Positions 1-10,019 of a stretch of DNA of 64,000 nt are shown here, piece after piece. The translations under genes were made by a program, and so were the position numbers. The DNA comes from Chalara sp. BL73 (taxonomy: Eukaryota > Ascomycota > Leotiomycetes > Helotiales). The notes below the pieces were generated by a model, which had not been told where the DNA came from, did not search any database, and worked only from the letters and a program-made list of their open reading frames with translations. The DNA is taken from NCBI GenBank assembly GCA_918026815.1, contig CAKJVC010000049.1, positions 124,001 to 188,000 on the forward strand, read 5' to 3'. Position 1 is the stretch's first letter. Every line of letters begins with the position of its first letter.

Positions 1-595
1 TACCGCTTCTCCTGCATACATGTTTGTCGTAGCAATACGACTAGCAGTGCTGGCGCTAGGACCAGAGAACGTCTGAAATTTTGCAGCGGGATATGTTTCG
101 CTGACAGAAGTTCCTGGAGATGGTAGCTCATCACAACCCGTGAAATCTAGATTTCGGTAAACTGCACAATAAGTGTCCAAAGCGGCGTTTCCGCAATGTG
201 TTCGTCCAACACTTCAAGCTGCCGTTCTAGATGCGCATTCAATAGCGCAAAATAGGGCACCAGATCTTGTCTGAAAATAGCCGCCCTGGAATTCCGTTCC
301 GCACGTACATTACACATCCAAGGTTTTAGCTGCATCCCTTTGCATACCAACGAGGGGCATGCGTATCAGAGAGACAGCCATATTAAAACAAACAAGGTAC
401 CCATATCTGTCCTATGTCCCCTCTGCGATCGTCACCAAATTAGCCTCGGTCGCGAACGTGATATCCACCCATATATCCGCCCAGTATGTCAGGCTGGTAG
501 GATCCATATAGACACACGCTGGGATTGTGCAGTCGCCTGGCCATGCATAACTCCCAAGTGTGTGGTAGAAATTCAATGCACTGGGATCTTTTTAA
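1..595. other. Left-edge region, no firm gene
   Basis: On the minus strand, roughly 350 to 147 is open and encodes an amphipathic, Leu/Glu-rich stretch that ends at a stop. From 146 to the window edge another minus-strand frame is open, rich in Ser, Thr and Pro. The two frames differ and I see no good splice pair joining them. The only start codons for the first stretch are non-ATG. This could be a 5' fragment of a gene running off the left edge, but the evidence is weak. Confidence 0.2.
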
Positions 596-2202
596 TTACA
601 TTATGGTCAAAGTCTCAAGCGCAGGTCGATAATTATCATCCAATTCCCCGCCAACGTTAATATAACCGTCCCCAACTAACTTATATTGCTTGCCTATAGG
701 CCGCAAAACGAATAGTATTTTAGCATCTCCCAAGATACACATTACGTCTCCATGTTTGGTCGCCTTAGGCACTAATCCGGTGCTGCCTTGGGAGCTGCGA
801 AATTGCTTGCGGCCCTCAGAAATGCCTTGTATGGCGAAACCTTCCACTGACAGTCGTTAGTCATTGTCTATAAAGGAACCCGTGAACACTGACCTGTCGC
901 AGTTTTCATCTTACATCCCAACATCAGGTAGGAGAGGAGCAGATCCTTTGGGGTTTGTGAGTCGAGTTTTTGAGATACGAAGTTGCGGTCAACATTTGAG
1001 AATACATAGTCACCTGTGAAGGTCGTGATAATGTTGCCTTTGACCACCAGAATTTTGTCGCTATAAAAGCGAGGGGTTGGATCGTAATTTTGTTCTCGGG
1101 GTCCAGTATACCAGAACAAGTCTTTAAACACGTCAAGTGTCAACAAGAGAGTGTAACATGACAGCCTCCAATCAGGCACCCATGAAGGCAAGTCGGATTC
1201 ATGCGGTACCCTCCGAGCAGCATATAGGATGTCCAGGCCGTTTTGAGCCGAGATCAAAAACCGAGCCCAGTCAGTGTACACGTCGACGACAGGCCGCTGG
1301 TATTCGATCCGAGGAGGCTCTGAGTTGGAAAACAAAAATGCATTTGACAACCCCAGGAGGCCGTAGATCTTGTCATGTGCTTCAGTGGCCTGATAGCCAC
1401 TGTATACTCGCAGCATCCTGACCAGATTCTGTGCTGCTTGTTGGCAACCAATATTTGCATCGACACTGATGTCGATGCGGGTTGAGGCCATGCTGATAAT
1501 CTTCCCTGTTTCACCTAGCAACTTCAAGTTCTTCAAATCGACGGGGCCATTTGATGTCCAAAGTTCTTGAAGTATTTCCCCAGTTCTATCCCAAACGAAT
1601 GAAGCATGTCCGCATTGAAAAACGGGGTTTCGTCCTCGTTTGAATTCTTGGAGAACCCAAACCCTCCTAAACCACGCTCGGCTGAAGAGATTCTCCAATG
1701 CACTCCAGGTCGCCTTGTTGAAATGTCCAAAGTCTAAAATGCTTTTGAGATTTGAGATGGTCGACATGGCAAGATCGCTATCCTCACTTCTAGTCCCCAG
1801 CCAAATCAAAACGTTATCGGCCTTCTCATATATCGATCCCATCATGGCAATCTGGCAATTCTTCTCTTGGACGTCCGTTTGGTTGATGCATAACGCATCA
1901 ATCCATAGAATTCGGGTGCGATCACGATACCGCAGAACTCGCAGCGCAGCCTCGAGGTTAGTTGCGATATTTATTAGGTCGCCGTTGATATCAATGGGAG
2001 TCGGACATATGTCGTTTGGATTTCCCCATGCATACGAAAGGGCTTCATAAGGTGGACTCAATTCGAGGAGACGAGGTTCTACAGAGCATGCAATGGGATC
2101 CCTCCCGTCTTGGGACGGATGGAGGGTGAGAAGTCGGATATGGCTGCGACGGGCCTCAAGAGGTTCATAATTGTAAGTGGTTCGAGAATGTGCTAGTTCC
2201 AT
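596..2202 (-). CDS. HET-domain (heterokaryon incompatibility) protein
   Basis: Two exons, 2202–894 and 846–596, separated by a 47-nt GT–AG intron (847–893) with a TGACTAAC branch site. The product is 519 aa. The HET domain starts near residue 49 with the family blocks YEALSYAWG, RILWIDALCINQ and VLIWLG. The second exon restores the usual C-terminal strand motif (KHGDVMCIL, then YKLVGDGYINV), which supports the splice. HET proteins act in the cytosol in non-self recognition between fused hyphae, where they trigger cell death. The partner or allele specificity cannot be read from sequence. No NACHT, ankyrin or WD40 region is attached. It is transcribed away from the methyltransferase side. The frame is intact throughout, so I see no sign of decay. 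Confidence 0.9.
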
Positions 2203-3196
2203 GATGTATAGGGACTATTCTTACTTTTCGGCGTTTCTCATTCAGGAGTAGTTAGATTAAGAGTATTGTCGGCCGCATAGATTTGTACCTGGGAGAATTT
2301 GAGAATACAATCTAGCAAGGCAGCAAACCGGAGAGCTCAGTCGCAAGCCATAAATCCTAAGCTAATTCCAACACCCTACATCTATCATGTGGTGGGCGTG
2401 AATCGTGAGAACCATCAGCCCTAAATAGAGCTAGGAAGATGAAATATTATAGAATTTAGAAGTTGCAACATTTAGCGCCCGCAAAATTTAGAAAAAAGAG
2501 TAGTTATGTCATTTTCAATCTAACAAGGCCTCGCCTACTCGTCCTACTCGTAATAGGCAGCCATTTCTGCTGTCACAAGCAGCCAGTTTTGCATGCACAC
2601 TTTGCATCCATGAAAAAGTAGCCATTCTGCCACCACACCTCTTCCAACGAGTATCCAATGTATTGTTGCACAGGGGGGCGCCGTTCAGACTCGTCAACGA
2701 GTTGAATGATCCCAGCACAATCTAGCGTAGCCTCTCGAAGGGAAACCATCATTCCTTGCGCTTGACTTATTGTTCTTCTGCTTCCACTCAGCGACTTTCC
2801 TTTTAGGTAGCCCGAACGAAACTATGAGGCCCAGATCTCAATGCAACAACACCATCCGTCTACCCCAACAACTAAAGGCTCTGAAGGGCCAAATATATTC
2901 AGGAGCTACCCGCTGGGACACCTCTTGGAGGTGTAGGTCCGACATGTAGAAGTGGTGTGGAGCCGATAGTTGATGTCATCTTCGGACAGGAAGATGGTGG
3001 TAAACTCTCAAAATTCCATGGATAGTTGTAGATGGATGAGATCAAGGCAATTGGCGGTACCTTTCTGACAAGTGTTATCGAATATGGTTGCTAAAAGCGG
3101 AAACCGCCAGGATTTCTCCTAGATAAGGCGAGTGCCTGTAGCCAAGTGCAGTACCTAACCACCGTCGACTGTCTTCTCCAGCTATCAAAGTTATAA
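2203..3196. other. Intergenic, nothing recognised
   Basis: About 1 kb between the HET gene start and the end of the methyltransferase gene. The short ORFs here have no recognisable motif. The part next to the HET start presumably holds its promoter. Confidence 0.5.
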
Positions 3197-5041
3197 TCAG
3201 CGCTTGATCCCAACAACTACCAGGTTCCTCGGGCTCTGATGGTAATCAAAAACCGCTTCAACCCACGTATCCTGCACTAATTCGCCATGCTCCCTCAAAT
3301 ATAACCACCGATCAACCACAATTAGGCTTTCCACCACGCCAGCACTGAATGCCATCAAGCTCCAGGTAATGCTAAGCTCTTTCTTCAAATCCTCATATCT
3401 TTTTGAATACTCCTCGATGTCTTCGTCAGAAATATCGCCCATTCTCTCTAGCACTGTTTTTCCATTTCGATCCTCCCTCCCGATTTTCTCCAGCGCACCT
3501 CGCACATAAGTTACGAAGGTTTCATAACATCCTTTCCTTAATGATCCAATAATGACCGCTTCGGTACTCTCTTTCTGGGCGTCATCATCCTTCATCAAAC
3601 GCACCACGCCCCTGTCAAGAAACACTCTTTGCAGCAGTGCCCTGTAGAAGTGTCTCGTGAAGAAGGCTTCACTCTCCTTCTCTGTCCAGTTTCCCGGTGC
3701 TTGCACTGCCATCATGCGTGCCGTGATATTTAATCCTATGCCACGACCATCATATGCTTCAACACGTTTCGACATTGGAAAACCGTGAGGATCACAGGCT
3801 GATGATTCTTTTTCAAGGCGAGGCGCGTTTATAGCTCGCATATTGGGGCGAAGATGGGGGAGTTTGTAAGAGGGTGCTAGACGCTCAGTCATAAGATTAT
3901 AACAGCAGCCGACAATCGCGATGGCTTTGACCGCGGGATTTAGGATTAGGGAGCGGATGCCGTGATGAGAAAGGTTACCACAGGAATGGATTGAGATGGC
4001 CATGAGTCTTGTCTCTTCAGGCGGTGTTTGAGCGCCTGCCCCATCACCATTCGTCTCGGTGCCCTTATCATTCTCACCATTAATCCCAGTACCCGGAGTA
4101 CTCTCGCCATTCGACATAGATATCCTTGACCTCTCTACCTGCTCCACCACGCCCGTCAAATCCCCGTCTAACACTCTATGCTCCACGTATTGCACATATC
4201 CCTTCCCATCTGTTGGCGTATAAACTGTTCCAAGCTCTCTAGTCGGTCTCAAATCTATCTCCTCCTTCTTATCCATATTTTCTAAGCCTTTCCTGGCCCT
4301 CCTCGCCTTAGAGTTCTCTTCCTTCCCTTCTCTCTCCTGCATCATCCTCCAAACCTTCTTATTCCGCCTCACCACCTCCCTCTCGGCAATACCTGCGCTA
4401 ACATCCATGCCCCTCGCACCCTTAATATTACTCTCCTTGCTCTCCACCGCCACGATGCTCTTGTTGTACGGCGGGCTCGCGAGGGTACGGCCAAGATAAT
4501 TCTGGCCCGAGCCGAAATCCACGAAATGAGTGATCCCCCCACCGGAGCCCTCAACCTCCCCATCATCCCCAGCGCGCTCGCCCTCAGAGACGAAATCAGC
4601 AACCCGAACAACGTACTCCGCAAAATTCGACACCTCGTGCACCTTCTTCGGAATCATCCCCACCGCGACATGCCTCGGCAACTTCCGGTCCCCTCCCTTC
4701 CCCCCAACGACCTCCCTCCTCAAGCTCAGCCTCCTGATCACCTTGACATACGCCATCAAGCTCTCCGGCACGTCCCCCCACCGCCCGCCAGTCACAAGCT
4801 CTTCCCGAATCAAGAAATCCAACAGCTCCATGCTATCACGTGCCAGCAACCACTCCCTCCATTCCACGGGGATGACGCTGTGGTAGAGGCTCCGATCCCC
4901 GGTGAAGAAGTCCAAGATGTGCACGCCGCCGCACAGGGTCTGGAAGGTCCCGCTCGTGGCTGAAAACCTCAGCAGCTCATCCACATATTCTTCCGCTCCC
5001 GCGAACTCATCCGAGCACGGAAGCGGTTTTGCGGGTGGCAT
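3197..5041 (-). CDS. METTL25-like SAM-dependent methyltransferase
   Basis: Single exon of 614 aa starting MPPAKPLPC. A SAM-binding motif I, FVDFGSGQNYLGR, lies at about residues 173–185, followed by an acidic strand end (VAVESKE). A charged low-complexity insert spans roughly residues 225–345. After it come the two blocks that mark the METTL25/RRNAD1 group: SIHSCGNLSHHG (near 350) and VGCCYNLMTERL (near 375). The C-terminal part holds the remaining helical region. Family members are putative rRNA or protein methyltransferases; the substrate is not settled, so I call only the fold. The ATG at 5041 is the first in the frame and precedes a conserved-looking helix, so the start is likely right. 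The lack of introns stands out in a window where most genes have several. Confidence 0.85.
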   Translation of the reverse strand: MPPAKPLPCSDEFAGAEEYVDELLRFSATSGTFQTLCGGVHILDFFTGDRSLYHSVIPVEWREWLLARDSMELLDFLIREELVTGGRWGDVPESLMAYVKVIRRLSLRREVVGGKGGDRKLPRHVAVGMIPKKVHEVSNFAEYVVRVADFVSEGERAGDDGEVEGSGGGITHFVDFGSGQNYLGRTLASPPYNKSIVAVESKESNIKGARGMDVSAGIAEREVVRRNKKVWRMMQEREGKEENSKARRARKGLENMDKKEEIDLRPTRELGTVYTPTDGKGYVQYVEHRVLDGDLTGVVEQVERSRISMSNGESTPGTGINGENDKGTETNGDGAGAQTPPEETRLMAISIHSCGNLSHHGIRSLILNPAVKAIAIVGCCYNLMTERLAPSYKLPHLRPNMRAINAPRLEKESSACDPHGFPMSKRVEAYDGRGIGLNITARMMAVQAPGNWTEKESEAFFTRHFYRALLQRVFLDRGVVRLMKDDDAQKESTEAVIIGSLRKGCYETFVTYVRGALEKIGREDRNGKTVLERMGDISDEDIEEYSKRYEDLKKELSITWSLMAFSAGVVESLIVVDRWLYLREHGELVQDTWVEAVFDYHQSPRNLVVVGIKR

Positions 5042-5502
5042 CGTGTCCTGTTTTACGGAGTTCCGTATACCAATCGGGTTTATATCTCTTTATCCATGAC
5101 CTCGGTTTGCTAGTAAGTAAAATTTTGTGGAAGGGGTTGTGTTCAGATTTTCGAATTTGTGCGCGTCAAAGTAAGAAAATTCCCCCAGAATTACAGTGGA
5201 TCCATACATCACGTGGAAGATAGAAGCGAGCCCCTTTTCTCCTTATTTGTTTTGGATGGTGTTGAAAGGCGATGGATTGACTTGACACCCATGTTATGTT
5301 GCTGGACCAAAAATACTATATTTGCCCAAAGCTGAATCTTTTATGTATATCACAGTACCAAACAACAACTTCTCAACTAAATTGAAAAGCTCCCGCTTTA
5401 ATTCTTACATTTTGTCTAATTTCTGTCAAAATAACGCATAGGAAGCAATGTCAAGAAATATGCTTAAACATTCACCCTTAATTGCTGATACTCACTAAAG
5501 TT
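5042..5502. other. Intergenic between methyltransferase start and P450 end
   Basis: About 460 bases. The right end should contain the 3' UTR of the P450 and the left end the promoter of the methyltransferase gene. No specific motif was recognised. Confidence 0.5.
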
Positions 5503-7268
5503 CTAACGCCGTGTGACACCCTCCCTTGGAATATATCTCACCGTGAACTTAGGCTTCGCCCACAAAAATCGAACCTCATTATCACGCAGCCAATCAACCT
5601 CTCCATCCGATCCAAGCGTCTGTACAGCCTCCCACTCATATAAGAAGAGCATTTTTGATAAAACGATGCGCATCTGGAGCCACGCTAAGTTCTTGCCAAT
5701 GCATGTTCGCGGTCCAAATAAGAATGGCCTTGAAGCATCAAGGTTGTCGTTGGCAAACTTCGGGTCATAGAGAGGATGTTCAGACTTAAGCCATCGCTCA
5801 GGATGAAATTCATGAGATTCAGCAAAGTACTGGGGACTGCGAGCGATGACAAAGTGGGGAGCTGATACAACAACCTATGGAAGATTAACTTAGTGGACTT
5901 TGATGAAGAATGAATCAACTGACCTTCTCGGGTATATAGTTCCCATCAACAAGCTCACCAGGAGATTCGCGAGGCAGATTCACAGGAAGAGGCGTAAAAA
6001 TACGCATAGCCTCGTGAATAGTTGCGTGGAGGAGCTCGAGATTTACAGTGGAATGCTCGGTTATCTCGTCATAACTGTTAAAGGCGTCTCGGACCTCTTT
6101 CTTCACAGCCTCGAATATTTTGGGATTGACCAGTAAGAAGTATGTCACTGTGGACATATTGGTTGCTGAGGTCTCTGAGCCAGCAATCAAAAGGGAAGTT
6201 GTATTGGTGCGTAAGAACTCCTCGGTAGGCTTCTCGCGGCTCTTTGGATCTAGAAGGTGGCCAAAAAAGTCCTGTCGATTATTTCCTTTGGCGATGCGTG
6301 TTCGAACCCGTTCCATTGTGAAGTTGATGTGCTCCTTGCGCTCTCTTAGGAGCTTTTTCAGCGGAATTACAATAGGAATCAGTGGAGCAAAGTAAGGCAT
6401 GCGGTTAAAAATATCGAAAAACGTTGCTGTGTATATGATAGTGGTGAGGATTCTGATCTGGGGTTGGGTTTTGGCTAATTTATTAGCAGAATAACAGAAA
6501 CGGCTCAGAGGACAACAAACTTTGTTCAACCGCTCCAAAGGATTCTCCCAAACAAAGATCACTAATAATATCAAAAGTCAACCAGTTGAACCACTGATTA
6601 AGTTAACCCCAGTGCTCGAGAAGATGTGGTTCACAATATAATTTACCTCATCTATCTCTATACCTTTTCCTCCATATTTGCTAACTTGTTCCATGAACAT
6701 GTTGATATAAGGTGTCATGATTGGTATTTGTTGGGTCAATGCCTTAGACGAAAATGCTTGATCAAGGTCCCTTTTGATTGCCCGATGCTTGACTGGATCT
6801 CGCTCTGCAGCCATTGGTGGCAACTCATCGGGAACCACATACCAAGGCGCCTTCCAAAACAATTTCCTTTTGGCAGTTGCATGCCCGTATATATCATAGT
6901 ATGCCTCGATATTGGAGAACGTAAGCTCGTTCGGAGCAATACGAACGATTGGTCCATATTTTTGATGCGCATCATACAAGACGAAAGACCATCTTCCACC
7001 CGTCCTGAATATTGTTAGTAGCTATAAAGCGAACTTGTGATGCTCTTACCAATGTTTCGCATACCACAGATGCGACCAGGCCGCGAGCCTGGGACCAGGA
7101 TACTTTGCCAGCGGGTGGAAATAGAGATTGTAGAGGGCCACTGAAAAGACATATAGAACCAACTGCGAAAGTCAGATTGACTGTATCTTAAAGCTGCAGC
7201 TGTCTCACCGATGTCAAGCTCCCAATCGCCACCTTAGGCCACGATAAATCTGATAGCGTCCAAGCCAT
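5503..7268 (-). CDS. Cytochrome P450 monooxygenase, complete, six exons
   Basis: Exons 7268–7209, 7162–7050, 7004–6647, 6593–6521, 6474–5924 and 5874–5503 give 508 aa with consistent phases. Introns are 45–53 nt; the second ends in a textbook TACTAAC…CAG. A membrane anchor (about residues 13–35) precedes YPGPRLAAW. Then come the I-helix AGSET, the K-helix ExxR (EAMR), the PERW block (HPERW) and the heme loop FGPRTCIG with Cys443 as iron ligand. All catalytic landmarks are present. The overall pattern ([24 protein letters not shown]) resembles the fungal isotrichodermin C-15 hydroxylase-like P450s of the ER membrane. The substrate is unknown. No backbone synthase, oxidoreductase or dedicated transporter sits beside it, so it is probably not part of a cluster within this window. 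Confidence 0.93.
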
Positions 7269-7345
7269 CTTGGTTGACTTGTATATTGTATCCTTAAAAT
7301 CAAATCCCTGTTGAAGTTCTATGAGGCGGTGGAGGATGAGGAGGA

Positions 7346-7361
7346 GGGGGGGGGGGGGGGG
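7346..7361. repeat. G16 homopolymer run
   Basis: Sixteen consecutive G, preceded by GGA/GAG-rich sequence. It creates an artificial proline-rich reading frame on the minus strand. Homopolymer length may be affected by sequencing error. Confidence 0.9.
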
Positions 7362-8581
7362 CCGGGGACGGTTTTAAATTGTTAGGCGAAGGCTGCTTCA
7401 CCGTTTTAGGAAGGGATACCACAATTTCAGTTTGTTGGTGAATTTTGAATCTGTGTTCCAGCCAAAACTCTCTCTCTCTCTTCATAAGAAGTATTAACGA
7501 CAGAGTACGAACCAGGCATGGCTCGTAAAGCATTGGTTACCAGAATGCAAAGTATGTATTAACCAGCGACGGCCATGGTAGCAGAGGGATGTTGGACTAT
7601 GTTGGTTCGAAGCTAGTAGCAGTTTAGAGTGCGCGGAAGTGGATCTGATTGGTCCGTTTGAGTTCGGCAACTTACAGCGTCGTGTTACATGGCCCAGCGG
7701 ATGCGAGGAGGAGAAGAGGGAGAGGAGGCGAAGAGTTGATGGGAGATTCTTTAATTGCTTTGAAGCGCCAAATGTAGGGGCCACAAGGGATAAAGCTCAT
7801 ATTGAAATGATTTGATTGTAGTGAGGAAGCAATCTGAGACTTTATTTAAATTCGAACATGAGATAGTACGCTTGACTCCTCTGATTTCAGGTAGTTGTCC
7901 AGTAAGGTGCTGCTGTATCACAGATTTGACTGCTTCATTCTCAGGAGAATAAAGTTTCGAAGGGAGGACAAGAACGATCAGCATGGCCCACTTTCTCCCT
8001 CGCAAATGCAAATCACTCGCGCTCCGCAAGAGCGACACCAACCATCTTTGCTTGTGAGCTGACAGGTAGATGATGCGCTACCATAAGCAGAACTCTCGGT
8101 ATCGGGTCTACAGAGTAATGAGAGAAAGTCACGTGCAGGTGCCTCCTAGGCCAAACGAGGTTTGCCAGACACGTGTGCTATTCCATGTTGCTGTTCTCCA
8201 ACAACACAGAAAGCGCCTCACTCTCCTGCTTAACGCGGTCCTGCCGAAGCGTAGCTTATTCTCATGAGCCTTGGCTTTCATTACGCTTGACAAGAGAGGA
8301 TAGATATCTGACCAAATGCGATGGAGCATCAGATCAAGCCAAAGGACCCTCAGTTTTGAACCTTCTTATAGTTATCCGCAGAAGTTGAGAACATCAAGGA
8401 ATATTCACGCAGTACATGCTAATATAGAACGCGCATACCATACTCCGAATATCCGGAGATATGGGACATCAGCCCCAGAACTACGAAGATTTAAGGGGTC
8501 AAACTTGTGGAACACTTGAACTAAGGCTGCGCGAAAAGGCTGGTCTGGCAAAATTGGAAAAGGTATCTTTTCAGACCGAGC

Positions 8582-8607
8582 CCTCCCCCCCAAAAAGGGG
8601 GGGGAGG
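8582..8607. repeat. C-run/G-run inverted repeat
   Basis: CCT followed by seven C, five A, eight G and AGG. The arms can pair as a near-perfect 10-bp stem with an A5 loop and one extra G. Confidence 0.75.
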
Positions 8608-8811
8608 CATTCCTTACGGAGTAGAATCCAGCGCATTGGTTTTTCACTGCTCGGCTTCGGTTTCCCCTTGGTTCTTTTAACGTTTGGCATATCGAGATCG
8701 TTGTCCGAACAGGCGAGCTCCTAGCTTGGGTCCAAGAGAAATTACGAGATGCTTTTCTCGAGGGCTGAGAAAACTGTTAGTAAGGAAAAGAAAGAAACAG
8801 GGGCAGATTCT

Positions 8812-8831
8812 CAGGCAGGCAGGCAGGCAGG
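8812..8831. repeat. (CAGG)5 microsatellite
   Basis: Five perfect CAGG units followed by a partial unit, in non-coding sequence. Confidence 0.9.
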
Positions 8832-10019
8832 CTTCTTGTCAAAAATGCACCGGGAAAGGATTACTTTATTCTACCATTTTTCGAGAAGGTCAATTACGTC
8901 CTTCTAGAAGGATTCCAATTCTTGGCATCCATATTTTACGGGGGACCGCCTTGCTCTGATTGGCAAAGGCAACGTAAAATACGACGAAATGGCAATTTTG
9001 CGAGCGGGTTTGGCTGCGGATAGGAACGGTATGCGGCATTAACCCAAGGGGGATCCTCCCGGCTTGTCGTGATTCGGTGGCTGCTCTTGGGGATGCTTGT
9101 CGCCTTCAAGCATCTCGGGGCCTTGGCATCTGCAGCCAAACGAGACATGAGTTTTGCAGGCTTGGCCATCACTTGGACCTTTCGTCATTGCTGAAGCTGA
9201 ACTCCAAGGTCTGCCGCGTGTTTTCCAGTGTTCGTGAAGGTGCCTCGATCTGTGGAATTGGAGCGACAAAGCTGGAGATTAGATCTTATTGCATCTGCTG
9301 GTTCTTCTAAGATGTGTCCCGGCGCATTTAGATGATTACGGTATTACCCCAAGTGAAAGAATGCCATGCCTACCAAGAGATGTTCGGATGCAAACATGAC
9401 TTAAATGCTCCAGGCTTCAGGGTTCTGGTGATCGGCCGTCTGTAGACTGAAACGTATCCGACCGCAGAGCCTTTTTGAGTAATGTTGCTCAAGACAAGAA
9501 ATATCGCTGATCATATTGGTACTACCTCGGTAAGGGGCAGAAAGTTTATCTATTCTATAGGTCAATCTCATCTGTCCAATATGTTTACGCGTGGGTTACG
9601 GAAGCAGGATTGATGCATAATTCCGCCCGGCCCATCAATATAATCGATTTTATTGGGCTGCCTCGGAAACATGAGCTCATGTGCCACGATCAAGTACGAT
9701 CTTACTGTATTGTACTGGCACATCCTGCCTGGCATGGATGCGCGACCTTCCTTTCAGAGCAGCTTGATTACCAAGTAATTTCCATGGTTTTTGAGCCGTA
9801 CTCCAGGAACTTCTGGAGATGTTGGATTTGGAAGGTTATGTGGAGCCGAGGCGTAACATCCTCACCAATTTTTTTATCTGAATCCGAGGCCGTGATCCAC
9901 CTTATCGGTAGCGTGTTTAAGAGCGACTATCTATATTATATGCTGTATCCCCACTGAGGACTTCTAAGGTTGATCTTTGTCGCAGATATCTGAATTATTG
10001 AAATTGGCCACCATCAGTT

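Larger units (their letters stand above)
7269..10019. other. 2.75-kb gene-poor region with simple repeats
   Basis: Many short ORFs on both strands, none with a recognisable domain or a consistent splice chain. It contains a 16-nt G run (7346–7361), a C-run/G-run hairpin (8582–8607) and a (CAGG)5 microsatellite (8812–8831). Several ORFs of 60–115 codons are present but lack protein-like composition. I see no intact gene. Confidence 0.5.

Noticed and set aside
147..350. Minus-strand open stretch at the left edge
   Set aside because: It has no ATG, no recognisable domain and no convincing splice to the next open frame; kept only as a note in the edge-region entry.
7300..8041. Several minus-strand ORFs upstream of the P450, one proline-rich
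   Set aside because: The proline run comes from the G16 tract; the others have no domain and no consistent splicing.
9610..9957. 115-codon plus-strand ORF upstream of the PTR2 gene
   Set aside because: Its composition is not protein-like (scattered Trp, Cys, His), it has no domain, and there is no splice connection to the transporter.
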